Below are positions 1 through 7,544 of a DNA stretch of 32,090 bases, one piece after another. Position 1 is the stretch's first letter. The number at the start of each line of letters is the position of its first letter. The position numbers and the translations under genes were made by a program. The notes below the pieces were generated by a model. It did no database searches, was not told the origin of the DNA, and saw nothing but the letters and a program-made list of their open reading frames with translations. Source of the stretch: Candidatus Kuenenia stuttgartensis (GTDB taxonomy: Bacteria > Planctomycetota > Phycisphaerae > Sedimentisphaerales > CAMDDF01); contig CAMDDF010000010.1 of NCBI GenBank assembly GCA_945890885.1, positions 1 through 32,090 on the forward strand, given 5' to 3'.

Positions 1-495
1 CTCAAACTAAGCGTTCATTCCGGTTCTGATAAGTTCTCTATCTATGGTTCTATCAATAAAACGCTCAAAAAATTCAATGCCGGTGTCCATGTCAAGACAG
101 CAGGTACGACCTGGCTGGAAGAAGTTATCGGGCTGGCAATGGCTGGCGGCGAAGGACTGGTGATTGCAAAGCGTATATATCGTGATGCTATGGGACGATT
201 TGATGAGCTTTGTGGTCCATACGCAACGGTTATCGATATTGATGAGGCAAAGTTGCCGAGTCCTGATGCCGTGGATAAATGGAACAGTGATGACTACGCT
301 TCTGCATTGCGCCACGACCAAAGATGTATAAAATATAATCCTCATTTTCGCCAGCTTATTCACGTTGGCTATAAAGTCGCTGCGCAAATGGGAGATGAAT
401 ACCTCAATGCTCTGGTAAAATACGAGGATATAATTGCAGCCAATGTGCGGTATAATGTACTCGAGCGACACATTAAACCAATATTTTTGAGTTGA
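1..495 (+). CDS. uxaE: Tagaturonate epimerase, 3' end (5' partial)
   Basis: The frame is open from base 1 to a TGA at 493-495, so the gene enters from the left; the ORF-track start at 139 is an internal Met. The visible 164 residues include HSGSDKFS, KTAGTTWLE and LRHDQ. I recognise these as typical of the tagaturonate/fructuronate epimerase (UxaE) family, which interconverts D-tagaturonate and D-fructuronate in galacturonate breakdown in the cytoplasm. The C-terminus (ERHIKPIFLS) looks natural. This is the only clearly chromosomal housekeeping-type gene at the left edge, so the accessory region probably begins just after it. The family call is from memory of conserved motifs. Confidence 0.8.
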   Translation, partial: LKLSVHSGSDKFSIYGSINKTLKKFNAGVHVKTAGTTWLEEVIGLAMAGGEGLVIAKRIYRDAMGRFDELCGPYATVIDIDEAKLPSPDAVDKWNSDDYASALRHDQRCIKYNPHFRQLIHVGYKVAAQMGDEYLNALVKYEDIIAANVRYNVLERHIKPIFLS

Positions 496-687
496 AGTCG
501 GATTCGAATAAGATTAAAAACTCTGGGCCAATACTGCGGTTGCTGTATAATACTGCCGGCGAAATAAATTTAAAATTGATCGTGTTCACATCCTGGCAAG
601 CTTTACGGTGTTATTTTATAGATCGCTGGGCTAAGTGTTGCTGAGCCTTTACGCTCATTTGCTTATTGCAAAATCCAATGCAGCAAA

Positions 688-1160
688 TTATTGCGATTGG
701 CCGCATTGCTCCGTAAAGCACCATCTAAAAAAAAATGCCGGGCTGACGTTGAATAGCTCGCAGAGAATACGTATATGGGCCTTACTCAATTCTCTTTGCC
801 CTTTGAGTACTCGCCAGCCAAGATGGCGATCTCCCATTAATTTTCCGAAGTCAGAGGTTTTCATCACATTTTCTTCGAGCAGGGACTAATAGCTTCAATT
901 GGCGTTACTTCACCGATATCTGTGGCAAAATGTTTTTGTTCATAGCTGTCTATCACAAGACTTAAACTTTCAAGATAATCCTGCTGATCTTTATTCAGGA
1001 TATTTTGTGATGCAAGCAGTGATGCCGCCTTGACCGCTCTGTTGTGGTCTTTTTTATTATGGATGGGGCGAAGCGGGCAAAGTTTGGCCTGAAGTCCAAG
1101 CCATGTTTCAGGTATTGCCGGAGCACCACCAAGCTTTTTCACTTCCCACACCTTCTTCAT
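688..1160 (-). pseudogene. HigA-like antitoxin, frameshifted
   Basis: The first 90 or so residues (starting MKKVWEVKKLGG) read like the N-terminus of HigA-type antitoxins, which precedes a helix-turn-helix. The frame then stops at about 864. Shifting by one base near 880-890 restores a continuation reading LLEENVMKTSDFGKLMGDR and GWRVLKGQRELS, the expected HTH, ending near SPAFFF. A second probable slip lies at a run of nine T/A, where homologs would stop; the open frame runs on to a TAA at 688-690. The ATG overlaps the stop of the upstream RhuM-Fic gene (ATGA), behind a GGAGG ribosome site. It is either a true pseudogene or carries homopolymer sequencing errors. No HigB partner is visible. 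Confidence 0.6.
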
Positions 1161-2161
1161 AAAAGCCTCCGATTTAAAATGCTAATCACTACTCGCTTGA
1201 TTGTTTCCATCTCTTCCGGATTACTTTCTGCAATAAAAAGGGTGACTGCCGCCAGCCCTTCATTGCTCAGTTTTGGATTCCCTTCGGCATCATAAAGAAG
1301 ATTATTCTGGTTAAGAAAATACAGAAAGATGGATGCTGCAATCCGTTTATTGCCATCGGTGAAGGAGTGATTTTTAACGATAAGATACAGTAGCATAGCC
1401 GCTTTTTCTTCGATGGACGGGTACATTTCCTGACCAGAAAAGCTTTGGTATATTTGACTGACTGAACTTATAAAACTGCCATCTTTTGGCCTGCCAAACA
1501 GATATGATACAAACTGTTTTTTCATGTGATCTATTATTTCGAAACATTCTTCAGCTGTAATGCGAACTGCCGGCTTTTGTGTTTTACCGCCTGCATCAAG
1601 TTTTTCATGGTCATAATCATCAAGTATGCCGAGTCCGCCGGAAAAGTCAGCCAAAAATGAAACGAGCGATGTTGCCTGCTCAAGAGACTCTACCTGATTC
1701 TTCAAACTACGCTCTATAATTCGCAAACTCGACTTTAGAAGCTCAATCTCTTCTGTTTTTTCTCTAAGCCGTCGTTCGTTGATTGTGAATCCTTTGCTCA
1801 AGTGCTCTTTAAGAATGCGATTTGCCCAAATCCTGAATTGTGTACCACGTTTGGAATTGACGCGATACCCGACGGATATAATCATATCAAGATTGTAATA
1901 AAGGACCTGCCTGGTTATTTGTCTTCCACCTTCTGTCTGAACATGTGCAAATTTTGCACATGTTCCAGATTCGGGCAATTCATCGGTTTCTAAGATGTTT
2001 TTAATGTGTTTAACGATTGATGTACGATCAGTTTCAAAGAGTTCAGCTAACTGGTACTGATTGAGCCAAAGCGAATCATTTTCCATGCGAACAGAAATTT
2101 CTGGAGCCCCGTTCTTCAGCTTGAAAATTACGACCTCACCTCTATTGTTGAGCTTACTCAT
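1157..2161 (-). CDS. RhuM family protein with C-terminal Fic domain
   Basis: This 334-residue protein has two parts. The N-terminal ~130 residues match the RhuM/virulence-protein family (LWLNQYQLAELFETDR, VGYRVNSKRGTQFRIWAN), a KilA-N/Bro-like DNA-binding type fold. The C-terminal part carries a complete Fic motif, HSFTDGNKR, expected to bind ATP phosphates and catalyse AMPylation or a related transfer. A coiled region (about residues 125-170) links them. Such RhuM-Fic genes are often embedded in type I restriction-modification loci, which fits the hsdM remnant just upstream; its remnant stop overlaps this ATG. The reading frame is intact although both neighbours are broken. Target unknown. 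Confidence 0.85.
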   Translation of the reverse strand: MSKLNNRGEVVIFKLKNGAPEISVRMENDSLWLNQYQLAELFETDRTSIVKHIKNILETDELPESGTCAKFAHVQTEGGRQITRQVLYYNLDMIISVGYRVNSKRGTQFRIWANRILKEHLSKGFTINERRLREKTEEIELLKSSLRIIERSLKNQVESLEQATSLVSFLADFSGGLGILDDYDHEKLDAGGKTQKPAVRITAEECFEIIDHMKKQFVSYLFGRPKDGSFISSVSQIYQSFSGQEMYPSIEEKAAMLLYLIVKNHSFTDGNKRIAASIFLYFLNQNNLLYDAEGNPKLSNEGLAAVTLFIAESNPEEMETIKRVVISILNRRLL

Positions 2162-2678
2162 ACAATCGCTCCGATTGTTTTGATAAGCGGACGGAGTGTG
2201 CAGTATTTGCCATCATTTCTGCCTGCGTTGCCCATATTCTGGATTTTGACTTTGTAGAGGTGCTTATCTCGTGCTTTTCGACACAGGAACGGAACCGTAG
2301 TTCATCTATACGGTTGATTACTTCCCGCATGTTATAGCCGCATTGAATCTTGTTTTTCAGTTTGCTGAATATCTCGCCAATTTTGTATTTGATGGTGTTG
2401 GCGCTGTCAGCGAAAGTTTTGTTTTTTTTCAAGTAGCCAAACAGCTTGCCGTCTGTACCTTTAGGGGTAGCCCATAAGTCCCAGCGGTACTCCAGACTAA
2501 TAATACCTGCGTAGATCTTACCAGCCAGCGGTGCCGCAGTTTTCTTGTCTTTTTCGAAATCATCCAGATATTTCAGAGAGAGAATCAATGATGTTTGTTC
2601 CACATAGCCCAACTCGCTTGAGCATCCTGTATCTTTGTGGAGGATGTTGTTTATATTCTTAAAGGTTTGCTCAAACAA
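2154..2678 (-). pseudogene. hsdM: Type I restriction-modification HsdM, truncated and frameshifted
   Basis: The first ~135 residues (MFEQTFKNINNILHKDTG, YVEQTSLILSLKYLDD, YRWDLWATPKG) are the N-terminal helical domain of the HsdM methyltransferase of type I systems. After CVEKHEIS the frame slips. The adjacent frame reads LYKVKIQNMGNAGRNDGKY and LRPLIKTIGAIV, the expected start of the methyltransferase core, and then ends at a TGA that overlaps the RhuM-Fic ATG. The S-adenosylmethionine and NPPF motifs are absent, so roughly two thirds of the protein is missing. No hsdR or hsdS is in the window. The remnant may still be translated but cannot methylate. Confidence 0.85.
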
Positions 2679-3762
2679 GGTAATGTATCCTTTAATTTGT
2701 TTTCTGATCAGCTATTTCCCGATAATAGGCAAATTTCAGTAGATATTTAAATTATTCTAACCAAAAAAAGAACTAAAAGCAAACCCCTTATTTTGCCCCC
2801 TGAAATCAATATCACATTCATTGACCGTTTGCCTTGGACAGGGCTAACCAGCGGAAAGCCGGTATTGTTCTCAATTTTCAGGCTGAATATTGAAAGTTAT
2901 CTATTGTCTATTTAAGTGTAATCTTGTCTTGTTGTTCCAAATTTAGCTTATGGTCTCTTGGGTATATAATGAGCCCCAAGCAAAATGGGTGTGTGGGTCT
3001 GGCAAAATTTCCGGCAGAAGAGGCCTTTGGGAGCAGAAGCAAATGAGCGGTATTTTAATATCGTCTTTATTGATGTAGGAATGTTATGCCCCTGATATTG
3101 TATGGCCTCATTAAATCTTTCGCATTGTTTAGAGTTTGACGATTTTTTCTCAGGTTGTTCATCTATGCAAATGTGAAATCACCGAACGACTTGAACTTTT
3201 CTATTATTTATTTCAATACCATAATATTTAAATAGTTGCGCATCTTAGTAGATGCTGAAGGCCAGAAGAATCAAACATTAAAGACGACCAGATTTTTTCA
3301 GACAAGCCACCTTGCCAAACAAGCTTAGTCGAAAAACATCCAATTGCCTTTACAGTTTTGATTCTTACTGACTTTTGAAATTGGCCTTTTCCGGGCTGGA
3401 ACTCACTAATTCCGCCTTAAGGTCATAATCCACGCAGGATTTTCTTAGCTGTTGCTGGCTCTGCAGCAACTGTATGAATTCTTACATTTTAGTACCGCTC
3501 TAATTGCTCTTAACCTCGCAATCACACCGCTTCCTATCCTCTGTCAATCACTGCCGCCGACGGCATTTGCTGCTGATGCTGATTATAAAACAATCGGCCA
3601 TCTCGAAGGTCTGCTCACAAAATCGCTTCGCCTAAGGCGTCGCTTTTAGCGCCTACGCATGGCCTTGTATATTCTGCATCAGCCAAAAGTTTATAAACTA
3701 CTATCATCTTGTACGATCGTACTGATTGGTATTAACCAATCGATAGGAGGAATAAGCGGAAC
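2679..3762. other. Gene-poor interval of about 1.1 kb
   Basis: No convincing gene was found on either strand. The 65-codon frame at 3452-3649 has no ribosome site and an unstructured composition, so I do not call it. The left part must hold the promoter of the minus-strand hsdM remnant. A near-palindrome, GCTTCGCCTAAGGCGTCGC, lies near 3626-3645. The right end holds the palindromic regulatory region described separately. This interval separates the decayed restriction locus from the element genes and is a reasonable place to look for an element boundary. Confidence 0.5.
3688..3741 (+). promoter_or_regulatory. Palindromic promoter/operator region before the 92-aa gene
   Basis: Three symmetric elements lie in 54 bp: the 12-bp palindrome AGTTTATAAACT (3688-3699), which contains a TATA-like box; the 12-bp palindrome GTACGATCGTAC (3711-3722); and an inverted repeat with 7-bp arms GATTGGT/ACCAATC around 4 bases (3724-3741). 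A ribosome site (GGAGG) follows at 3746-3750, before the ATG at 3763. If the TATA-like box is used at the usual ~26-nt spacing, transcription would start near 3720, inside the second palindrome, which suits repressor control. The same AAAGTTTATAAAC string recurs before the gene at 14900. Confidence 0.45.
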
Positions 3763-4041
3763 ATGTCAAAACCAGAAATAACGTTTAAGGCGGGAGCCGT
3801 CAGAGCGTCAGTATTCAGAAACACTGTAATCAAAGCCGGCCAGTCAATACCACTTCCCAAGGTTGTGATTGAAGTTCGGTACAAAGACAAGACCGGCCAA
3901 TGGCAAGGTACCAACAGCATGAGCGTCAATGACCTTCCTAAGGCCATATTAGCCCTGCAGAAGGCATTTGAGTACCTTATGGAACATAAGGCAGATGCAC
4001 CTCAATCAGAGGATACACTGCCAGCAGATGACCAGTATTGA
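3763..4041 (+). CDS. Small conserved mobile-element protein (92 aa)
   Basis: No enzyme motif is visible. The sequence shows a basic beta-rich core (FKAGAVRASVFRNT, VIEVRYKDKTGQWQGTNSMS) followed by a helical tail with DLPKAILALQKAFEYL. I have a general memory of similar short proteins in plasmids and integrated elements of bacteria and archaea, but no established function. The start is supported by GGAGG 13 nt upstream of the ATG. It sits alone behind a palindromic control region and is followed by a terminator-like hairpin, so it is probably a monocistronic, autoregulated or highly expressed element gene. A nucleic-acid-binding role is possible but only inferred. Confidence 0.7.
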   Translation: MSKPEITFKAGAVRASVFRNTVIKAGQSIPLPKVVIEVRYKDKTGQWQGTNSMSVNDLPKAILALQKAFEYLMEHKADAPQSEDTLPADDQY

Positions 4042-4079
4042 CAGATTGGGAATGATTTCTTAACAACTTTTAAATTTGG

Positions 4080-4122
4080 TGACACGATAGGATGGTCTTA
4101 CCGTGTCATCATTTTATTTTTA
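4080..4122 (+). terminator. Probable intrinsic terminator after the 92-aa gene
   Basis: TGACACG (4080-4086) and CGTGTCA (4102-4108) form a 7-bp stem with a 15-nt loop, followed by a T-rich tract (TCATTTTATTTTTATA). It lies between the 92-aa gene and the DUF2958 gene. Confidence 0.55.
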
Positions 4123-4140
4123 TAGAAAGAGAGGTGTTTT

Positions 4141-4995
4141 ATGGCATGGCGACCAAACGATCAATTTATCAGTGGTGAGTTAGATAACTCAGAACACGGC
4201 AGGATTATCGGCTGGATGAAATTTGCCGGGATGAAGGAAGAAGTTGCTTTTGATTTGGAAGGAGACTTTCACAGGGATATCAGAGGCGCTAAAATCCGAC
4301 TCAAAGGTGACGGTCAATCACAGGATCAGGCAAAAGCTGCAAAGTATATGGAGGGATTTTGTATTCTGCAGACAGGTGTGGCTGGCGATATTACCGCAGG
4401 ACTGCCGCCCCATGATTACGGGCTGCCAGGTGAAGGCTATGTCGAATGGTTTTCTGATGATAATGGCAGAGTTGTGCTAGAATTTAGCTCAGATCAGATT
4501 GAGATTTTAACACCGCCGATACCATTCTGTGAATCAGACCCTATCGACAGAAACAAGCAGGCACAGAATATGGCAAAGTTTCTGTGTGGTCTTGCATCAG
4601 ATTTGGGTCTTCCGCAAAGCAATGTTATTGCAGTTGGAAATACCGCTGCTGTTGAAAAAGCAAAGATAGTCTTAGCCAACGATAAAATCCGCGGCATGAA
4701 ACTACTGACGAAGGAAATCCGTGAACAACTACCCCCCTTATACAGTCAGGATGGCAAAGGCGGCAAGGCAATCGCTTATGTAAAGTTTTTCATTGGTTCG
4801 TGGACCTGGCATGCAACGGAATTTGATGGCGAAGATACATTTTTCGGTCTGGTTGAGGGCTTTGAGAAAGAACTGGGATATTTCAGTCTTTCCGAGATGG
4901 AAAACACCAAAGGCCCAATGGGGTTGCCGATAGAGCGAGATTTGCATTTTAAGCCGAAGATGCTTGAAGAAATTGCTCCAGAGATGTTCGGGTAA
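4141..4995 (+). CDS. DUF2958 domain protein
   Basis: The 284-residue product has an unassigned N-terminal half (about 1-140, acidic, with a [17 protein letters not shown] stretch). Its C-terminal half matches DUF2958: [13 protein letters not shown], then [20 protein letters not shown] and GYFSLSEME, ending near [18 protein letters not shown]2958 is common on conjugative elements and phages; its biochemical role is unknown. The start follows AGAGAGGTG. The stop TAA overlaps a downstream ATG (TAATG), so translation may be coupled to the next gene. This is the first gene of the long plus-strand block leading to the ubiquitin-like system, and the N-terminal extension relative to bare DUF2958 proteins is notable. 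Confidence 0.75.
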   Translation: MAWRPNDQFISGELDNSEHGRIIGWMKFAGMKEEVAFDLEGDFHRDIRGAKIRLKGDGQSQDQAKAAKYMEGFCILQTGVAGDITAGLPPHDYGLPGEGYVEWFSDDNGRVVLEFSSDQIEILTPPIPFCESDPIDRNKQAQNMAKFLCGLASDLGLPQSNVIAVGNTAAVEKAKIVLANDKIRGMKLLTKEIREQLPPLYSQDGKGGKAIAYVKFFIGSWTWHATEFDGEDTFFGLVEGFEKELGYFSLSEMENTKGPMGLPIERDLHFKPKMLEEIAPEMFG

Positions 4996-5027
4996 TGGAT
5001 CGCAATGAAAATACTGAAAGGATAAAT

Positions 5028-5294
5028 ATGAGAAAAACAATTACTATTAAGGAACAGTGTTCAGATTCACTGCCTGTCGAGATAAAAGTAAATATCTTGT
5101 CTGAAGGTGGTAAAGTCTGGATTCAACCTGATGGCTTCGGTGAAAAATGCGCCGATGATGGCGAAGGCTTTCCTGTTGGTATCGAGATTTGGCAAGGCAG
5201 ACTTCGTTTGATTGTATTTAACGATATCAACGTGGAAGACCCGATAATCCTCAACCTTGAAAATGCCAGAGAATCCAGCCGCATCAATGCCTGA
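5028..5294 (+). CDS. Hypothetical protein (88 aa)
   Basis: I do not recognise the family. I chose the ATG at 5028 over the track start at 4995 because AAAGGA lies 6 nt upstream and the first 11 codons of the longer form overlap the preceding stop. The product is acidic and predicted mostly beta strand (KTITIKEQ, LPVEIKVNIL, VGIEIWQGRLRLIVF). It follows DUF2958 with about 30 nt between genes and precedes the modifier gene, so it is likely co-transcribed with the ubiquitin-like cassette. A substrate or adaptor role would be speculation. Confidence 0.6.
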   Translation: MRKTITIKEQCSDSLPVEIKVNILSEGGKVWIQPDGFGEKCADDGEGFPVGIEIWQGRLRLIVFNDINVEDPIILNLENARESSRINA

Positions 5295-5376
5295 TTGGAA
5301 TTGCTCCGATTCACACAGTAACATTTAGTATTACCGCTCCAAATTTTTATCAAACCAATTTACGAAAGGAATCCAG

Positions 5377-5433
5377 ATGAAAACAAATTGCGGAGAATGT
5401 GCGCGCAGTCCTCCCCAAAAAGTTAGAAGTTAG
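5377..5433 (+). CDS. Micro-ORF (18 aa) with CxxC, probably truncated
   Basis: A good ribosome site (GAAAGGA) precedes an ATG encoding a peptide that begins MKTNCGECAR and stops inside the purine-rich repeat at 5417-5450. The CxxC pair and the strong ribosome site suggest the beginning of a small zinc-binding or redox protein cut short where the repeat begins. It could equally be a fortuitous frame. Too short for the ORF track. Confidence 0.3.
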   Translation: MKTNCGECARSPPQKVRS

Positions 5434-5450
5434 AAGTACGAAGTTAGAAT
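5417..5450. repeat. Purine-rich GAAGTTA repeat, copy 1
   Basis: Tandem GTTAGAAGT units (AGTTAGAAGTTAGAAGTACG) interrupt the spacer before the modifier gene. A related tract lies at 5705-5753, so the modifier gene is bracketed by the two copies. Low-complexity purine tracts of this sort are, in my experience, dispersed in some bacterial genomes. Confidence 0.6.
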
Positions 5451-5488
5451 AAAAAAACAACAAATCAAAAATTGAAAGGAAAATTACA

Positions 5489-5731
5489 ATGAGAATTTTA
5501 TTCATTAACAACAATGGTTCCGGCTATGCTGATTATGTCAATATTGCTGAGAATACAACTATCAATCAGTTTTTTGCTATCAAGATGCAGAATCAGCAGG
5601 AAAGTGATTATCTGATCCGTGTCAATCGCCAGCCCGTTCCCAAAGACTATTGTCTTCAGGAAGGCGACCGCGTTACGATAACTCCAACGAAAATTGATGG
5701 TGCGAAAAGAAGTGAGAAGTTAGAAGTGTGA
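5489..5731 (+). CDS. Ubiquitin-like beta-grasp modifier (PRTRC-C/MoaD-ThiS type)
   Basis: This 80-residue protein fits a ubiquitin-like fold: strand 1 ILFINNNGSGY, strand 2 DYVNIAENTTINQFF, helix and YLIRVNRQPV, then LQEGDRVTITPTKIDGA. The phrase GDRVTITPT-K-I/V-x-G-A is what I remember from the C-termini of bacterial Ub-like modifiers in ThiF/E2/JAB operons. The Gly-Ala at 71-72 would be the natural end. Here eight extra residues (KRSEKLEV) follow, encoded by the start of a purine-rich repeat, so the JAMM protease would have to trim it before E1 activation. AAAGGAAA precedes the ATG. The E2, JAMM and E1 genes follow directly, strongly supporting the role. Confidence 0.75.
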   Translation: MRILFINNNGSGYADYVNIAENTTINQFFAIKMQNQQESDYLIRVNRQPVPKDYCLQEGDRVTITPTKIDGAKRSEKLEV

Positions 5732-5753
5732 AGTGAAAAGTGAAAAGTAAAAA
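5705..5753. repeat. Purine-rich GAAGTTA repeat, copy 2
   Basis: This tract contains GAGAAGTTAGAAGTGTGAAG followed by two AAGTGAAA units. It shares AAGTTAGAAGT with copy 1. It overlaps the last codons of the modifier gene and supplies its stop codon. Confidence 0.6.
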
Positions 5754-5818
5754 CTTTTACGGCATCTGCTTATGTTTGATTATAGGCAGGTGCCATTTTT
5801 TATGCATAGGAGAATTTT

Positions 5819-6838
5819 ATGGAAAATCAAAAAAAACTTATACAGCTGTCAAACATGCTGCTGGACAGTTTATTCGAGCTTAAAAAGGCAAGATTGCGGC
5901 AGATCCAGGATGTTATGGAGGGGTTTGGCACCAGGTGCTCTGATACTACGAAAAACTCCCATCTTTTTTATACAGCAGTTGAAAGAAATTGGCTAAGCAG
6001 TGCAGAGCAGGTCATATCGAGGGTAAGCAGGAACCTCACGGATTTTTCATGTTACCTGCAGAGATTCAAAGAGCTTGTCAATGCTGATGAAACAGTGCTG
6101 CCAAAACTTTCTGATATTTATGCAGAGCTTATCCAGATCGAGCGGGAGTTCGGCGAGATAAAATTCGATTCAAACGAAAAAGCCATCTCTGTAATAACTG
6201 AGCCGATCACTCTAAATGATATCCCGCTGGGACCATTTGAAGTAAAACTGTCTATTGATCAGATAAGCAGGCTCTATAATGATACCCCTTACTCGATAAT
6301 TGCATTAGAACCTAATCCGGCAGGATCAAATGAGGAGGTTACTCATCCGCATGTAAGCTCAGAAAGGCTCTGTGAAGGTGATGGCCATGTTGCTATTCGC
6401 AGCGCTATAGAGCAGGGCAGATTCTGCGACTTTTTCACAATGGCGGTAACTATCCTTCAGACCTACAACCCCGGTAGTCCATACATTTCATTGGATGAAT
6501 GGCAAGGAACATCCTGTTATGACTGCGGCTGCACGGTATCTAATGATGACTGCTACTACTGCGAATATTGCGACAGGGATTACTGCAGCAGTTGCAGCAG
6601 CTATTGCCAGAGGTGCGATACAACGGTTTGCCTGGGGTGTTCTTATGAGTGTCCCTCATGTGATGAGCTGGTCTGTCATAACTGTACCGAAAAATGCAAG
6701 GAATGTGATGGAACGTTCTGCAAGAATTGCTTAGATGAAGAAAGATTATGTCAAAACTGCCAGGAGCAGAGAAAGGAAAGCGAAAATGAAGAACAGGAAC
6801 AGCTCTCAGAAGAATCAAAAGCCGATGCTGAGGTTTAG
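5819..6838 (+). CDS. E2-like (UBC fold) protein fused to cysteine-rich treble-clef/RING-like tail
   Basis: The product has three parts. Residues 1-120 are helical. Residues ~135-230 look like a UBC fold: a strand with YSIIALEPNPAGS, then THPHVS (176-180), then LCEGDG with the likely catalytic Cys185, then FCDFFTMAVTILQTYNPGSPY, matching the order HPN, active Cys, helix and PxxP-like segment of E2 enzymes. Residues 233-314 hold about 26 cysteines in repeated CxxC units (CYYCEYCDRDYC, CPSCDELVCHNC), like linked binuclear treble clefs, which are E3-like. An acidic tail follows. AGGAG precedes the ATG. The ORF overlaps the JAMM gene by about 50 nt. Joining E2 and RING-like functions in one chain would let it conjugate without a separate ligase. 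E2 assignment is by motif order, not by search. Confidence 0.7.
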   Translation: MENQKKLIQLSNMLLDSLFELKKARLRQIQDVMEGFGTRCSDTTKNSHLFYTAVERNWLSSAEQVISRVSRNLTDFSCYLQRFKELVNADETVLPKLSDIYAELIQIEREFGEIKFDSNEKAISVITEPITLNDIPLGPFEVKLSIDQISRLYNDTPYSIIALEPNPAGSNEEVTHPHVSSERLCEGDGHVAIRSAIEQGRFCDFFTMAVTILQTYNPGSPYISLDEWQGTSCYDCGCTVSNDDCYYCEYCDRDYCSSCSSYCQRCDTTVCLGCSYECPSCDELVCHNCTEKCKECDGTFCKNCLDEERLCQNCQEQRKESENEEQEQLSEESKADAEV

Positions 6839-7544
6839 TCCGACAGCGTGGGCGAAACTACTATTTATGCGTGATGTAACAGATAATGAAGTCGGCGGTT
6901 TCGGGATAACACAGGCAAATGATCTACTGTTTGTTACAGATTTTGCCCTGGTAAAGCAGAGGGTAACTTGTGTTTCAGTATCATTTGAAGATGAGTCTGT
7001 GGCAGACTTTTTTGAGGATCAGGTTGAAGCCGGCAGGAAACCGGAGCAGTTTGCCCGTATCTGGCTGCATACACATCCGGGAGATTCCCCTGAGCCGAGT
7101 ATGACCGATGGGGCAACTTTTGCCAGGGTATTTGGAACCTGCGACTGGTCCGTAATGTGCATTGTGGCGCAGGATAGTGGAACCTTTGCGATGCTGAGAT
7201 TCAATGTCGGACCAGGCGGTGAGGTAAAGATACCTGTTTATGTTGATTACAGCTATGAATTTGATGCCGCCAATTTTGAACAATGGACACAGCAGTATCA
7301 GGCGAATGTGATTGTGGATGAGATTTTCAAGCAGGTAAGTAAGCCTGGACATGCAGTTTCGCATAAACAACCATCTGCCGATCTATTTGGTGAGAAACAG
7401 TCAGCCGGCATTCCACAGTTTATAAGTGAGGATTTACTTTCAGAGATTGACAGGATGGAGCCTTTTGAGCGGGAAGTGTTTATGGAAGAACTGGCTATAA
7501 GAAGCGAATTCTGGGATGAAGAAAGTGAGGTGTCATATGGATAA
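6786..7544 (+). CDS. JAMM/MPN (JAB) metalloprotease, likely deubiquitinase-like
   Basis: The JAMM zinc signature is complete: upstream Glu in NEVGGFG (E35 in this start), then IWLHTHPGDS with H95 and H97, and SMTDGATF with D108. The family cleaves isopeptide bonds or trims modifier tails. I chose ATG 6786 (AGGA upstream); the track start at 6735 would overlap the E2 gene by over 100 nt. A C-terminal region (about 160-252) contains a helix-rich acidic part with unknown role. The stop overlaps the E1 gene start. Its likely jobs are to mature the modifier, whose GA is followed by eight residues, and to remove it from targets. Confidence 0.85.
   Translation: MKNRNSSQKNQKPMLRFSPTAWAKLLFMRDVTDNEVGGFGITQANDLLFVTDFALVKQRVTCVSVSFEDESVADFFEDQVEAGRKPEQFARIWLHTHPGDSPEPSMTDGATFARVFGTCDWSVMCIVAQDSGTFAMLRFNVGPGGEVKIPVYVDYSYEFDAANFEQWTQQYQANVIVDEIFKQVSKPGHAVSHKQPSADLFGEKQSAGIPQFISEDLLSEIDRMEPFEREVFMEELAIRSEFWDEESEVSYG

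Noticed and set aside
7-471. 154-aa minus-strand ORF
   Set aside because: It is the antisense of the uxaE 3' end, whose plus-strand frame has strong family motifs.
496-520. GTCGGATTCGAATAAGA, like a tRNA T-arm
   Set aside because: No acceptor, D-arm or anticodon stem can be formed around it; not a tRNA or a supported attachment site.
3452-3649. 65-aa plus-strand ORF in the gene-poor interval
   Set aside because: No ribosome site, no recognisable motif, and low-information composition; probably chance.
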